In this document: positions 15,485 through 24,458 of the stretch, piece by piece
Numbering within the stretch: the first letter of the stretch is position 1
How the letters are laid out: each line of letters begins with the position of its first letter
Origin: Isosphaeraceae bacterium
GTDB taxonomy: Bacteria > Planctomycetota > Planctomycetia > Isosphaerales > Isosphaeraceae
Length of the DNA stretch: 60,786 nt
Assembly: GCA_025356475.1 (NCBI GenBank)
Contig: JANXSX010000142.1
Span: 1 to 60,786, forward strand
Direction: 5' to 3'
The notes under the pieces: model-generated
What the model saw: the letters and a program-made list of their open reading frames with translations, nothing else
The model's database searches: none
What the model was told of the DNA's origin: nothing
Program-made: the position numbers and the translations under genes

Positions 15485-17080
15485 TCAAGGCATCACGCGA
15501 GTGCCTACTGCGGTGTTCAGGTCAAGCATAGCACGACGGTGGCGGACAAGAGCATCGCGGTAGATCTTGATCACGTCGTTGTAATCTTTCTGAGCTTCGA
15601 TAAATTGAATCGCGCTCGTTTCACCCCCTTGGTAGCGTCGACGAGCCGCTTCGCGAACCTTCCTGGAGGAGGGAATGATTTCGCGTTCGATCTGCAAAGC
15701 ACTATCCAAGCTCAGATTGAACTCGCGGACCGCACCGTCAACGTCGTAGGCGACCTGTCGCTCAAGTTGAGCAAGCTCGATCCGAGTTTGCGTTCCGTTG
15801 AGACTCGCTCTCGCAATGTTGCCCTGATTGCGGTTGAAAAGGGGCAACTCAGTGGTCACACCCAAGGCGTACGAGATCGGACTCTTGAGACCGAACGGGC
15901 GGTTGTCCTGCAAGGTAAACGGCTGCACCAGCACATAAGGGTTTGCAATCCGGTTCGCCCGCGCAAGCCTGGTGTCTGCCTCTGCCCGAGGCACTGCCAA
16001 CCGATAAGCCAGGAGGTCGGGACGTGTGTTCAACCCCATCTGAATCAAAGCATCGCTCGAGGTGGGCAAGGGACGCTCGTCGCGGAGCGAGGCTCGCAAC
16101 CGAATCGATTCCGCCTCTTGAGGAGATAGGTTGAGCAAAAGGCCAAGCGAGCGGGCATTTCGGGTGACTGCCGCCGTCGCCTCACGGATCTGGAGCCTCG
16201 CCTGTTCAAGCTGAGCACGAATCGCATCGACAACGTCCGGAGTGACCTGGCCTTTGGTCAAGAGTTCTTCATTAATCGTCAGCAAACGCTCAACACCGAC
16301 GAGAAACGCCTTGCTGAATCGAACGGTTTCATCTGAGGCATCAAGGTCGACAAAAACCGTGTACAAATTATCGATCTGGATCCGTACGGCATCTTGAAGC
16401 TGCGCTTCTGTGACCTTCTTGGCCCGTTGAGAAACCTCAGTTCGTTTCTTGCGCTTGCCGGTGACATCAATTGGATAAGTGATGTTTACATCGTACTGGG
16501 TTTGACCGCCAGGACGCGCTGGGGAATATCGTCCAAACGGCACAAGTTGGGCGTCCGCATAGAAGATCGGATTCGCCCGAAGGCTGGCGGTCAACACATC
16601 GGCCTGCGCCATGGGAATCTCGAACTTGAGAGCCTGGAGACTCAGATTCTCGCGCACCAGCCTGTCGATCGCAGCTTCGAGTGTGAGGCCATCCGGAGGG
16701 CCTTCGTCCTCAAGGATATCGGGCAGGTCGAGGTCACCATAACTTGGGACTTGCGCAGGCAGGAGCACGGCTGGACGAAACGAGGCTGTGATCGGCTCAA
16801 TCGCCGGTCGGGATGACCGATCAAACGCATCGCGAGGTGCCCGGCTCGTTGTCGTACCGGCTCGGCCACCAACGGGTGCCAGGTTGGTCGCATCTAACCC
16901 CGTAGTTCCCGAGGAACCTAAGGACGGGCCGAGTTTCCCACGACCGTCGGGGATACCGGGAGCGCCCTCAACACTCACCTGTGGCCCCTGAGCTCGAGAG
17001 CCCGGAGTCAGTATCGTCCCCAGCAACCCGAGGGCCAGGGCCGCTCTCGGAGCGAGGCCCATTCGCCTCCGAATGTTCAT
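15485..17080 (-). CDS. TolC-family outer membrane efflux protein
   Basis: A 531-aa outer membrane channel protein with a signal peptide (APRAALALGLLGTILTPGSRA) and a low-complexity linker to about 105. The TolC/OEP fold comes in two related halves: LTLEAAIDRLVRENLSLQALKFEIPMAQADVLTA... and RPDLLAYRLAVPRAEADTRLARANRIANPYV..., with IELAQLERQVAYDVDGAVREF and RRYQGGETSAIQFIEAQKDY near the end. The third of three consecutive ATGs (17080) is preferred because AGGAG lies 6 nt upstream of it. It would export solutes together with RND or ABC pumps, but no pump or adaptor gene is adjacent. Confidence 0.9.
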   Translation of the reverse strand: MNIRRRMGLAPRAALALGLLGTILTPGSRAQGPQVSVEGAPGIPDGRGKLGPSLGSSGTTGLDATNLAPVGGRAGTTTSRAPRDAFDRSSRPAIEPITASFRPAVLLPAQVPSYGDLDLPDILEDEGPPDGLTLEAAIDRLVRENLSLQALKFEIPMAQADVLTASLRANPIFYADAQLVPFGRYSPARPGGQTQYDVNITYPIDVTGKRKKRTEVSQRAKKVTEAQLQDAVRIQIDNLYTVFVDLDASDETVRFSKAFLVGVERLLTINEELLTKGQVTPDVVDAIRAQLEQARLQIREATAAVTRNARSLGLLLNLSPQEAESIRLRASLRDERPLPTSSDALIQMGLNTRPDLLAYRLAVPRAEADTRLARANRIANPYVLVQPFTLQDNRPFGLKSPISYALGVTTELPLFNRNQGNIARASLNGTQTRIELAQLERQVAYDVDGAVREFNLSLDSALQIEREIIPSSRKVREAARRRYQGGETSAIQFIEAQKDYNDVIKIYRDALVRHRRAMLDLNTAVGTRVMP

Positions 17081-17244
17081 CATCATCTCCTAATCCATCA
17101 GGAGTCGCTATCGGGACTCGTCCACACAGGCAGGGGGACGCCAGGGGAGCAATCACTCCGGATCGCTAAAGAGTGCTATCGGGAGATTCCGCGAATGAAC
17201 TTTAGAAGATTGGGATTTTAACTAGGATGGGGGAGATGGAGGAT

Positions 17245-18144
17245 TCAGTCAATATTGCGGGTTGTAACAAGTGCGAGTACCGCCCAAGCGGTGGTTGACA
17301 CCCTCTGCGCGAGGCTTTCCGAGCCACTGGGGCGGGTCGTTTCTGGCCAGCTCCCATCCTCAAGCTGTTGTCCGATCAGGTACTTGCGTCCTCTGCGAAT
17401 CAGACTGCGAGCCGTGGCATCCTGTGCCTGCACGGAGAGCGCCCAAAGAACAACTGAAGTGTCAAAGACTTCGGGCGATGAGCTTGGATACGGACCCCAG
17501 CCCCCCTCGACGGACTCTCCTTTAATCAACAACTCCATTGCTTTCGTATTGCTCGCTTCCTCGCGAATGACTACTGCGGCATCAAGGGTCGAGCCCAATG
17601 GTCGTGAGAGGATCCATCGCTGGGCTTTAGCGATCGCGGCGTCATAGGCTTTTGGATCTGCGCCACTCAGGGTTTCGATCGCCAGAATCGTGGCGAGCGA
17701 TCTCCCTCGCGTGACCGGCGTGCCGAGGACGTCAACCTCACCCACCGACCATGAACCGTCCTCAGCCTGATCGGCGACAAGGCGTTGGGCGACCCAGTTG
17801 AGTCCTTTCGTCTCCAGAATGGACTTGGCTTTGACTGCCGAGGTCAACGCAGACGCGAATTGAAGCCGGGCCACACGCTGATCGTTGAACGGCCCGTCCG
17901 GCCCATTTCGATCCCAATCCTCGGGCTTGGCGAGCCAGGCGACCGCCTCGAGAAGAGCATCGTCTGCAACTTTCAGACCCGCAGCCTTGGCCTCGAGCAA
18001 GGCACGAGCACCATCTCCTTGGTGATGGCAAGACCGACATTCATGACCCACCCGCCAGCGCGGCACCTCCGCCGAAAGATAAGTCACCCCTTTCTCAAGA
18101 GGTGACTCCTGGATGACCATCAGTCCAAACAGGAGAACGAACAT
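17245..18144 (-). CDS. Exported prenyltransferase/squalene-cyclase-fold protein with CxxCH motif
   Basis: A 299-aa protein. A signal peptide is followed by WRVGHECRSCHHQGDGARALLEA, a CxxCH heme-c-type motif at residues 36-40. Then come alpha-barrel repeats of the squalene-hopene cyclase/prenyltransferase kind (WVAQRLVADQAEDGSWSVGEV, VEGGWGPYPSSSPEVFDTSVVLWAL, KYLIGQQLEDGSWPETTRPSG...STTAWAVLAL). QxxDGSW is the QW-like motif. No DxDD cyclase motif is seen, so enzymatic cyclisation is unlikely. It lies 16 nt downstream of the PVC cytochrome gene on the same strand and is almost certainly co-transcribed. A role in heme-linked periplasmic chemistry is inferred. Confidence 0.85.
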   Translation of the reverse strand: MFVLLFGLMVIQESPLEKGVTYLSAEVPRWRVGHECRSCHHQGDGARALLEAKAAGLKVADDALLEAVAWLAKPEDWDRNGPDGPFNDQRVARLQFASALTSAVKAKSILETKGLNWVAQRLVADQAEDGSWSVGEVDVLGTPVTRGRSLATILAIETLSGADPKAYDAAIAKAQRWILSRPLGSTLDAAVVIREEASNTKAMELLIKGESVEGGWGPYPSSSPEVFDTSVVLWALSVQAQDATARSLIRRGRKYLIGQQLEDGSWPETTRPSGSESLAQRVSTTAWAVLALVTTRNID

Positions 18145-18160
18145 GGGCCAATACCTCAGA

Positions 18161-21100
18161 TTAAGGCCTCTTGACTTCTTGGGACTTCAGATATGCATAC
18201 AAGTCGCCAAGCTCAGTTTCGCTCAGGCCATCCAGCAGCCCTTCTGGCATCAACGAACGATCACCAGCCTTTCGGCTCTCGATTTGATCGCCTGCGACCC
18301 GCATCATTGTTGAGGCACCTGTCTGGATCATGACACCATCTCCCGATTCGAAGAGGACCATCCCTTCGAGGATCTCGCCATCCCGAGTCGCTATCACCGT
18401 GGTCTGATAGGCAGGTGCCACATTACGATGGGGATCCAGGATCGAAACAAAGAGATCTTCCCTCGATAGACGACTCGCCGCGCCGCCCAGGTCCGGCCCC
18501 AGTGCACGAGTCCCTGCGTGACACGTCAAACAGTTCTTACCCTTGGCGACGACCTCACCTCTGGTCGCATCTCCCTTCAACCAATCGATTCGATCGAGCT
18601 TGGCTTTAATCTCGCGAACACTTGCCGGAGGCTTCGGGACTAGGTCGGGATAGGTGGAGGCGAACCAGTCCGTCGCTCGCATCAATGTCTTGGGATCTTT
18701 GGGTGTGTTGAAGTCATGCCCAGACTGTCTCGCGAGCAACTTGAGCAGATTTGCACGTTCTTCGTGCCGTTTGGAATTCGACTCGATCTTCTTGAGTGCG
18801 TTCAGGATTGGCAACAGGCGTTCAGGTTGTTCATCCTTCGGTAGTTCCAGAAGCACGGATACTGAACGGTCGACCACGTTGCGATTGTTCGAAGCGAGGC
18901 CACGTAAGAAGATCTCACGATACGTCACATCCGCAGGGAACTGCACGTCAGTAATCATCGCATCCGTCAAACTCGGATCGCTGAGAGCAAGTTTGTGAAA
19001 GGTGGCGAATCGTTGTTCGCTCGGTAGTCCCGGCGCTACGATCTGGATAAGTGCGGGTGACCAGGCAAAGTCGGGGTCGGCTTTTGCGAGGGCGAGAATC
19101 TTATGAAGTCCGATCGCCTTGGCCTCGCCTCTGAAGTAGCTCACCAGGGAAATGGTTGAGGGTTGAGGGAAGGCCGAATCATTCGCGAGTGCCAGGTCAA
19201 GCGCAGGGTTCGTGGTCTGAAGTCGAAGATAAAGACTCTCAAGTTGCCCCATCCAGCTCTGTTTGAGACGGAGATTGCGTCCTGCTAACTTGCGATCGAG
19301 ATTCTGGAGAGCAACGACGGTGAGTCGGGTGACTTCAGAATTCGGCTTCCCCTCAAGCAGTGACAGGACGATGAGATCATGGAAATCTCGGGTTGGCGAT
19401 GAAGTCGAAGTCCACCTTGAGGCAAGCTTCGCAGGGAGTTCGGCGTCGCGATCCCTCAGCATCGCCAGAACACGGCCGGTCTCGAAATCGTCGCGATCCT
19501 CACCTCGTGGGAAACCGGCTCGAACTGCCACCGCAAGTCGATCTCGATCGGGCCCAGGAGCGAGGTCTCGTTCCGGGAGGTATCCCCAAGCGGAATTCGG
19601 AAAGGATTCTGGAAAGGCCTCTCCGCCCATCGCCAAAGCCGCGAGCCTCAATGCCTGGAGGCGAATTCCCGGCTGACTTGGGACTGTCAGCCCCTCGATC
19701 ACCGGACCCAACGGAGTTACCTCTCCTCGCCAGGTTGAGGCCAATGCAAATGTTAATCTGGCCTGAAGTGGCTGGCGATCGACCTCAGTGACGATGGCCC
19801 TCCATTCGTTTGCTGAGAGCATCGTCAAGAGCCGGGCTGTCGCCTGACGCACCTTGGGCTCTTGGTGGAGTCCGTTCTCCAACAGGTTGACCCGTACCAC
19901 ATCTCGCTTGCCTGGCAGCCTACGTTCGGTCAGAGCATTTAGGGCTGCGAGCCGAACCGAGGATTCGGCATCAATGGCCAGTCGATGTAAGGTCGTCGCG
20001 TCTTTCTCGTTGGTCCAGCGAGCCCCTCGCCCGATCGACCATGCAACTCGGGCGCGTACCGACGGGTCTGGATCCTCTGCAGACTCAATCATGAGTTGAT
20101 CACTGAGTGCCCCGAACTTTTCGGTGAGAATCTCGATCGCACGTACGCGCTGGGGGGCGGGTGCATCGATAAGGGCACGCTCAAATGGTTCTTTTCCCAT
20201 GTGTTCGACCAGAGGTTCCCAGACGGCTCGTGAGTGGGCTTCCAGTGGCGTAGGCATGTCGAGAACCAGATCTCGTGACGTCGATTTCGCTGCGATCGCT
20301 TGCTTCTTGGTGGACACGATCCGATAGACTGCTCCTCGTGATTTCCTACCACCGATCGCAATCAAGAGCGCCCCGTCAGGTGCGACCACGGCATCGACGG
20401 GGGCAAAGCCGCCATTTCCTCGCGGTTCCAAGAAGACTTCGGCTTCGGTCGAACCTTCCCCAAGCGCGAGGAAGAAAACCTTTCCGAACGTCCAATCCAG
20501 TGCAAATAGTCCGTTCTGATAACGCTCAGGAAAGGCGTGGTGACGATAGATCACCACTCCGGTTGGCGAGCCTCGACCGATCGGCCGAAGGGCCTTCACT
20601 GCGTCTAGCATATCGTCGGGCACGGGATGGGACCGTTGGTAGCCTGGCAATCGCCAACCGTGGTGAGCACCCACGGCCACCTGGAAAATTCGCGTCGGAG
20701 ATCCCCAAGGGAGAAGCTCGTCACGCTCACAATCGCTATCGTAAGTGAAGAGATCGCCATTGCGATCGAAATCGAAATCATACGGGTTTCGGAAGCCATG
20801 CGCGACGACTTCACGCTCAGTAAAGTTGGGCGAGAATCGTACGATTGCTCCGCATTGGGGGGTTTTGACGGGTGAACTCGCCGTCGTCACGAAGTTCCCG
20901 TCGATCTTGGCATCGTTGCCGCCGATCACGTACCACCAGCCGTCGGGCCCCTTTCGAATCGCGTGTCCCCCGTGTTCGCCATAGGCAAAAGGAGCGATGC
21001 GTTCAGGGGTGCCGTCGGCCCTGCCATCCCCATCGGCGTCTCGATACCTTGAGAGCCAGCCATCGCCCATAAAGAGGAGATCGTTGCCGTCGAAACAGAG

Positions 21101-21382
21101 GCCCATGCCCCCAGTTCCTGTGGTGGCGAAAAGTGTCGAGCGATCGGCGCGGCCATCAACATTATCATCGTGTAATATCTTAATATATCCTGGTCCGGTA
21201 ACGACGACTCTGCCGTGAGAATCGAGCGTCATCGCCTGAATGTCGTTCGCCAGATCGAGGTCGGCGTAGAGGCTAATCGCGAATCCGTCGGCAAGCCGCA
21301 AATTCGGCTCGTCCGCCCGCACAATCGCGGAGATCGCCAAAATCAGAACAAGCAGCGTGGGCTGGATCATGAGATTCTTCAT
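18161..21382 (-). CDS. PVC-type dehydrogenase / HEAT-repeat / cytochrome c protein
   Basis: A 1073-aa exported protein of the family found almost only in Planctomycetota and Verrucomicrobiota. After the signal peptide (LLVLILAISAIVRA), residues 30-355 form a glucose/sorbosone dehydrogenase-like propeller (GFAISLYADL..., GHAIRKGPDGWWYVIGGND, HGFRNPYDFDFDRNGDLFTYDSDCERDE). Residues 380-900 are helical HEAT-like repeats (SVRARVAWSIGRGARW). The C-terminus carries one heme c site, C951-x2-C954-H955, with GPDLGG after it and a likely distal Met near 1045 (SLMPEGLL). The probable job is oxidation of a sugar-derived substrate with electrons passed to its own heme. It leads a two-gene operon with the CxxCH protein at 17245. 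Confidence 0.93.
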   Translation of the reverse strand: MKNLMIQPTLLVLILAISAIVRADEPNLRLADGFAISLYADLDLANDIQAMTLDSHGRVVVTGPGYIKILHDDNVDGRADRSTLFATTGTGGMGLCFDGNDLLFMGDGWLSRYRDADGDGRADGTPERIAPFAYGEHGGHAIRKGPDGWWYVIGGNDAKIDGNFVTTASSPVKTPQCGAIVRFSPNFTEREVVAHGFRNPYDFDFDRNGDLFTYDSDCERDELLPWGSPTRIFQVAVGAHHGWRLPGYQRSHPVPDDMLDAVKALRPIGRGSPTGVVIYRHHAFPERYQNGLFALDWTFGKVFFLALGEGSTEAEVFLEPRGNGGFAPVDAVVAPDGALLIAIGGRKSRGAVYRIVSTKKQAIAAKSTSRDLVLDMPTPLEAHSRAVWEPLVEHMGKEPFERALIDAPAPQRVRAIEILTEKFGALSDQLMIESAEDPDPSVRARVAWSIGRGARWTNEKDATTLHRLAIDAESSVRLAALNALTERRLPGKRDVVRVNLLENGLHQEPKVRQATARLLTMLSANEWRAIVTEVDRQPLQARLTFALASTWRGEVTPLGPVIEGLTVPSQPGIRLQALRLAALAMGGEAFPESFPNSAWGYLPERDLAPGPDRDRLAVAVRAGFPRGEDRDDFETGRVLAMLRDRDAELPAKLASRWTSTSSPTRDFHDLIVLSLLEGKPNSEVTRLTVVALQNLDRKLAGRNLRLKQSWMGQLESLYLRLQTTNPALDLALANDSAFPQPSTISLVSYFRGEAKAIGLHKILALAKADPDFAWSPALIQIVAPGLPSEQRFATFHKLALSDPSLTDAMITDVQFPADVTYREIFLRGLASNNRNVVDRSVSVLLELPKDEQPERLLPILNALKKIESNSKRHEERANLLKLLARQSGHDFNTPKDPKTLMRATDWFASTYPDLVPKPPASVREIKAKLDRIDWLKGDATRGEVVAKGKNCLTCHAGTRALGPDLGGAASRLSREDLFVSILDPHRNVAPAYQTTVIATRDGEILEGMVLFESGDGVMIQTGASTMMRVAGDQIESRKAGDRSLMPEGLLDGLSETELGDLYAYLKSQEVKRP

Positions 21383-21560
21383 CGTTTGAAACTACCCCTT
21401 CTTGCGGTCGTTCACAAGACTGTCGGCGCGATTGTGACGGTTGTCGAACTCGCGAGGAGCGACCGTGCCCTTCTTCACCCGGTTCCACTGAATTCGGGAT
21501 GGGACTGACGACGATTACGACGAAGAGGCATGGAATGTCCGACGATTGGGAGGGAATCCG

Positions 21561-22199
21561 ATGCGACGCCGACAACGCATGATCACGTGGGATACTTGTG
21601 AGCGTCGGGAACTTCTCTCGGGCATTACCGTACCGCAGACGGACCAGGCGACCGTCGTGAATTACCTGCTGGACCCATCGGGCAAGCCGAGTGCCCACCA
21701 GATGCGCAAGCTTCCGTTCAATGCCTCCTTTACGGGTCCGTTCACGGTCGGCAAAGGTCGATATGCCACGGAGGCGAACCAGATTTATATCCGCGGCATC
21801 GGGACGTCGAATCAGTTCCTCCATGGCGATGTCCAGCTTCGACTCATTACGCCCACGGATCCTTCAATCCCGCCAGCAGGTGGATTGACCACGTTTGACA
21901 AGAACATCAACTCAAATTCCACGTTGGGGTTGTTACTCCAAGCCGATCCGACATCGATCGACCGAGCCGGTCGACCGACCCGACTGAACATCTATTCGCT
22001 TGACCCGAACGTCAGCTCTGGATCTTATGTTGAGGGTCAGGCGACCGGCACAGTCGCGATCCACTACAGCCCCAAGAGTAATAACAAGCCTGGGCTTCTG
22101 AGCTCGGGAATGGCGACAATCAAGATCAAGGCCGAGGTCTATACGATCGGCACCACATTCATCCTCACGAACGCACCGCTCTATAGTCGTGGGCACTAA
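21561..22199 (+). CDS. Secreted LExRxLL-type protein, paralogue of the gene at 14756
   Basis: A 212-aa protein. The start at 21561 is preferred over an upstream TTG because GGGAGGG lies directly before it. The N-terminus MRRRQRMITWDTCERRELLSG is a basic stretch plus the LExRxLL-like segment. The core IRGIGTSNQFLHGDVQLRLITPTDPSIPPAGGLTTFDKN matches IRGAGTSNQFKHSNISVVITNPSDP...GGAALFDKN of the protein at 14756. No catalytic motif is recognised. The two paralogues flank TolC and the PVC cytochrome operon. It is divergent from the cytochrome gene, with 178 nt between starts. The function is unknown. Confidence 0.75.
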   Translation: MRRRQRMITWDTCERRELLSGITVPQTDQATVVNYLLDPSGKPSAHQMRKLPFNASFTGPFTVGKGRYATEANQIYIRGIGTSNQFLHGDVQLRLITPTDPSIPPAGGLTTFDKNINSNSTLGLLLQADPTSIDRAGRPTRLNIYSLDPNVSSGSYVEGQATGTVAIHYSPKSNNKPGLLSSGMATIKIKAEVYTIGTTFILTNAPLYSRGH

Positions 22200-22302
22200 G
22201 AGTTAGCCCGATCTGGGGGCTCTCTTGAACCCCGTTGCAAGATGCTACAATGCTGCCCGGCCCGACCAATTTGCAGACCTCGATGGGCCGGGAGCTTCGA
22301 TC

Positions 22303-24228
22303 ATGCACCGACGGCGATTTGCCACCATTTTAATCTTGCCACTCCTGGCAACAACCTGCTGGGCTCAAACCGCCTTCCCCGAGCCTGCCAAGGTCGTGCC
22401 AACGGATCAGGACCTCGGTCAAATTCGGGGTGAGATTGCCCAACTCGGAAAACTCATCGAATCGCTGCCGAAGCTGGGTGAGGACCACTTTGCCGACATC
22501 GCGATCTTTCACAAGGCCGCCGAGTGGATTGACCGACATCACGAGTACTATAACGACAAATATGCAGGAATGACGCTTAAAGTCCTCGGTCGAGGACGCG
22601 AACGAGCCCAGCAAGCCAAGCTTGACAACTTGGAGTGGGACCAAGCGGAAGGCTCGATCGTCCGCGGATTCATCTCCAAGGTCGATAGCTCGGTTCAGCC
22701 GTACTGTATCATCGTTCCAAAAGGATACGATGGGCTCAAGAGACAGCGACTCGACGTGATTCTCCACGGTCGAGGCGCGACCTTGAACGAGGTCAGCTTC
22801 CTGGCTGGCCACGATGGGAAACCCGCCCCCGCCGCCGGCACACCACTCACCCTCCATATCTTTGGCCGAACCAACAACGCCTATCGCTGGGCCGGCGAGA
22901 CGGACGTTTTCGAGGCCGTCGAGGCGGTCAAGCGGCACTATCCTGTTGACGAGTCGAAGATCGTTCTCCAAGGGTTCTCAATGGGAGGCGCAGGAGCTTG
23001 GCATCTAGGACTCCACCACCCAAACTCCTGGAGAACGGTCGAGGCGGGTGCCGGGTTCACCGAGACCAAGAATTACGCCAAGCTCAAGGAAACTCCCGAG
23101 CCAATTCTCAAAGGCTTGCATATCTACGACTCGACCGACTACGCCACGAATGCGGCGAATATCCCGATGGTAGGCTACGGCGGAGAGGACGATCCCCAAC
23201 TCCAGGCCTCCAGCAACATCATTGAGGTACTCAAGAATTCAGGGGTCAAGTTCACGACCGAGGGACTCCTGACCAAGGCGGAAGGGCTCGACTTCCTTCG
23301 AATCGTCGGGGCCAAGATGGGGCACAAAGTCGACCCTGCGAGTCGGAAGTTGATGGATGTCTTTCACAACGAACGCGTTGATAAGCCTCGCCCAACCGAC
23401 ATCGACTTCGTGACCTATACCCTCAAGTACCCCAAAGCGGGCTGGCTAAGATTGGTAGGGCTGCGACGCCATTATGAGCTAGCCCGCATCCAAGGTAAGA
23501 TCAGCGGCGAGACCGCGATTGTCACCGCGAATGACAACATCACCCTGATCGCGATCGACCGCCAGGTGGCAGAAACCGTCCGAATCAACGGGCAGTCGTT
23601 GCCGCTCCGCGCGGCGGCCAAGGGCCTCTTGCCGGACGTGTACTACCAAAATGTGGATGCCCAATGGCGGCTCCTTGAGCACCAATCGTCCCTCCAAATC
23701 GAAGCCAATGGCGATCGCCGCAAAGTGCCAGGGATTCAAGGCCCGATCGACGACGCCTTCACCAGCTCGTTCCTGATCGTTAAGGGGACAGGCAAGCCGA
23801 CAAGTCCTCAGGTGCAGGAGTGGGCGGATCGCCGCCTGGAACAATTTGCCAAGGACTGGGATAAGTGGCTCCGAGGGAAGGTTCGGATCAAGAATGACGT
23901 TGATGTGACCGACGAGGACATCGCCGCCCATCACCTCATTGCATTCGGCGACCCGGGCTCCAATGGAATCATCGCTCGAACCCTGGCAGACCTGCCCCTG
24001 AAATGGCCGAGTGACGCGTCGATCACGCCCACATTGATCACGGCGAATCCGCTGAACCCCAGGCGTTACCTTGTCATCAACAGCGGCCACACCTTCGGTT
24101 CGAAGGAGTTTTCGGGGACCAACGCGCTGCTCTACCCCAGGATGGGCGATTGGGGCACCTTTTCACTGGAAGGCAACTCCGAGAAACTGATTGCGACGGG
24201 GTACTTCGACGAGGGCTGGAAGCCGTGA
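22303..24228 (+). CDS. Exported alpha/beta hydrolase (prolyl-oligopeptidase/esterase-like)
   Basis: A 641-aa exported hydrolase with a signal peptide (RRRFATILILPLLATTCWA); the start at 22303 has GGGAG upstream. A helical N-terminal part (to about 140) precedes an alpha/beta hydrolase core: YCIIVPKGYDGLKRQRLDVILHGRG, then IVLQGFSMGGAGAWHLGLHHP with the GxSxGG nucleophile elbow. A candidate His is GHKVDP, near 355. The C-terminal 300 residues hold beta-rich segments and a second Rossmann-like part (HHLIAFGDPGSNGIIARTL), similar to that in other planctomycete peptidase/esterases. The substrate is unknown: carbohydrate esters or peptides are possible. It lies 103 nt behind the LExRxLL gene. Confidence 0.82.
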   Translation: MHRRRFATILILPLLATTCWAQTAFPEPAKVVPTDQDLGQIRGEIAQLGKLIESLPKLGEDHFADIAIFHKAAEWIDRHHEYYNDKYAGMTLKVLGRGRERAQQAKLDNLEWDQAEGSIVRGFISKVDSSVQPYCIIVPKGYDGLKRQRLDVILHGRGATLNEVSFLAGHDGKPAPAAGTPLTLHIFGRTNNAYRWAGETDVFEAVEAVKRHYPVDESKIVLQGFSMGGAGAWHLGLHHPNSWRTVEAGAGFTETKNYAKLKETPEPILKGLHIYDSTDYATNAANIPMVGYGGEDDPQLQASSNIIEVLKNSGVKFTTEGLLTKAEGLDFLRIVGAKMGHKVDPASRKLMDVFHNERVDKPRPTDIDFVTYTLKYPKAGWLRLVGLRRHYELARIQGKISGETAIVTANDNITLIAIDRQVAETVRINGQSLPLRAAAKGLLPDVYYQNVDAQWRLLEHQSSLQIEANGDRRKVPGIQGPIDDAFTSSFLIVKGTGKPTSPQVQEWADRRLEQFAKDWDKWLRGKVRIKNDVDVTDEDIAAHHLIAFGDPGSNGIIARTLADLPLKWPSDASITPTLITANPLNPRRYLVINSGHTFGSKEFSGTNALLYPRMGDWGTFSLEGNSEKLIATGYFDEGWKP

Positions 24229-24458
24229 CAGCTCGATTGATCCCTTGCTCTTAAGACAGGCCTCTCATCAAAGGCGAGCAGGTCCAGATCGTAGAACAGT
24301 CCTGTTGACCGACAACATGCTCCCCAATCCGCCCATTCTCACTGAACTCCGTTGTCTCTCATGCTGCTCGTTGCCCGATCCGATAAATCACTCTGGTAGG
24401 TTCGCATCCTGAATTGGGGTGATCGGATCGTCCTAAGGCGGCACGGAGGCCGGGTTGC

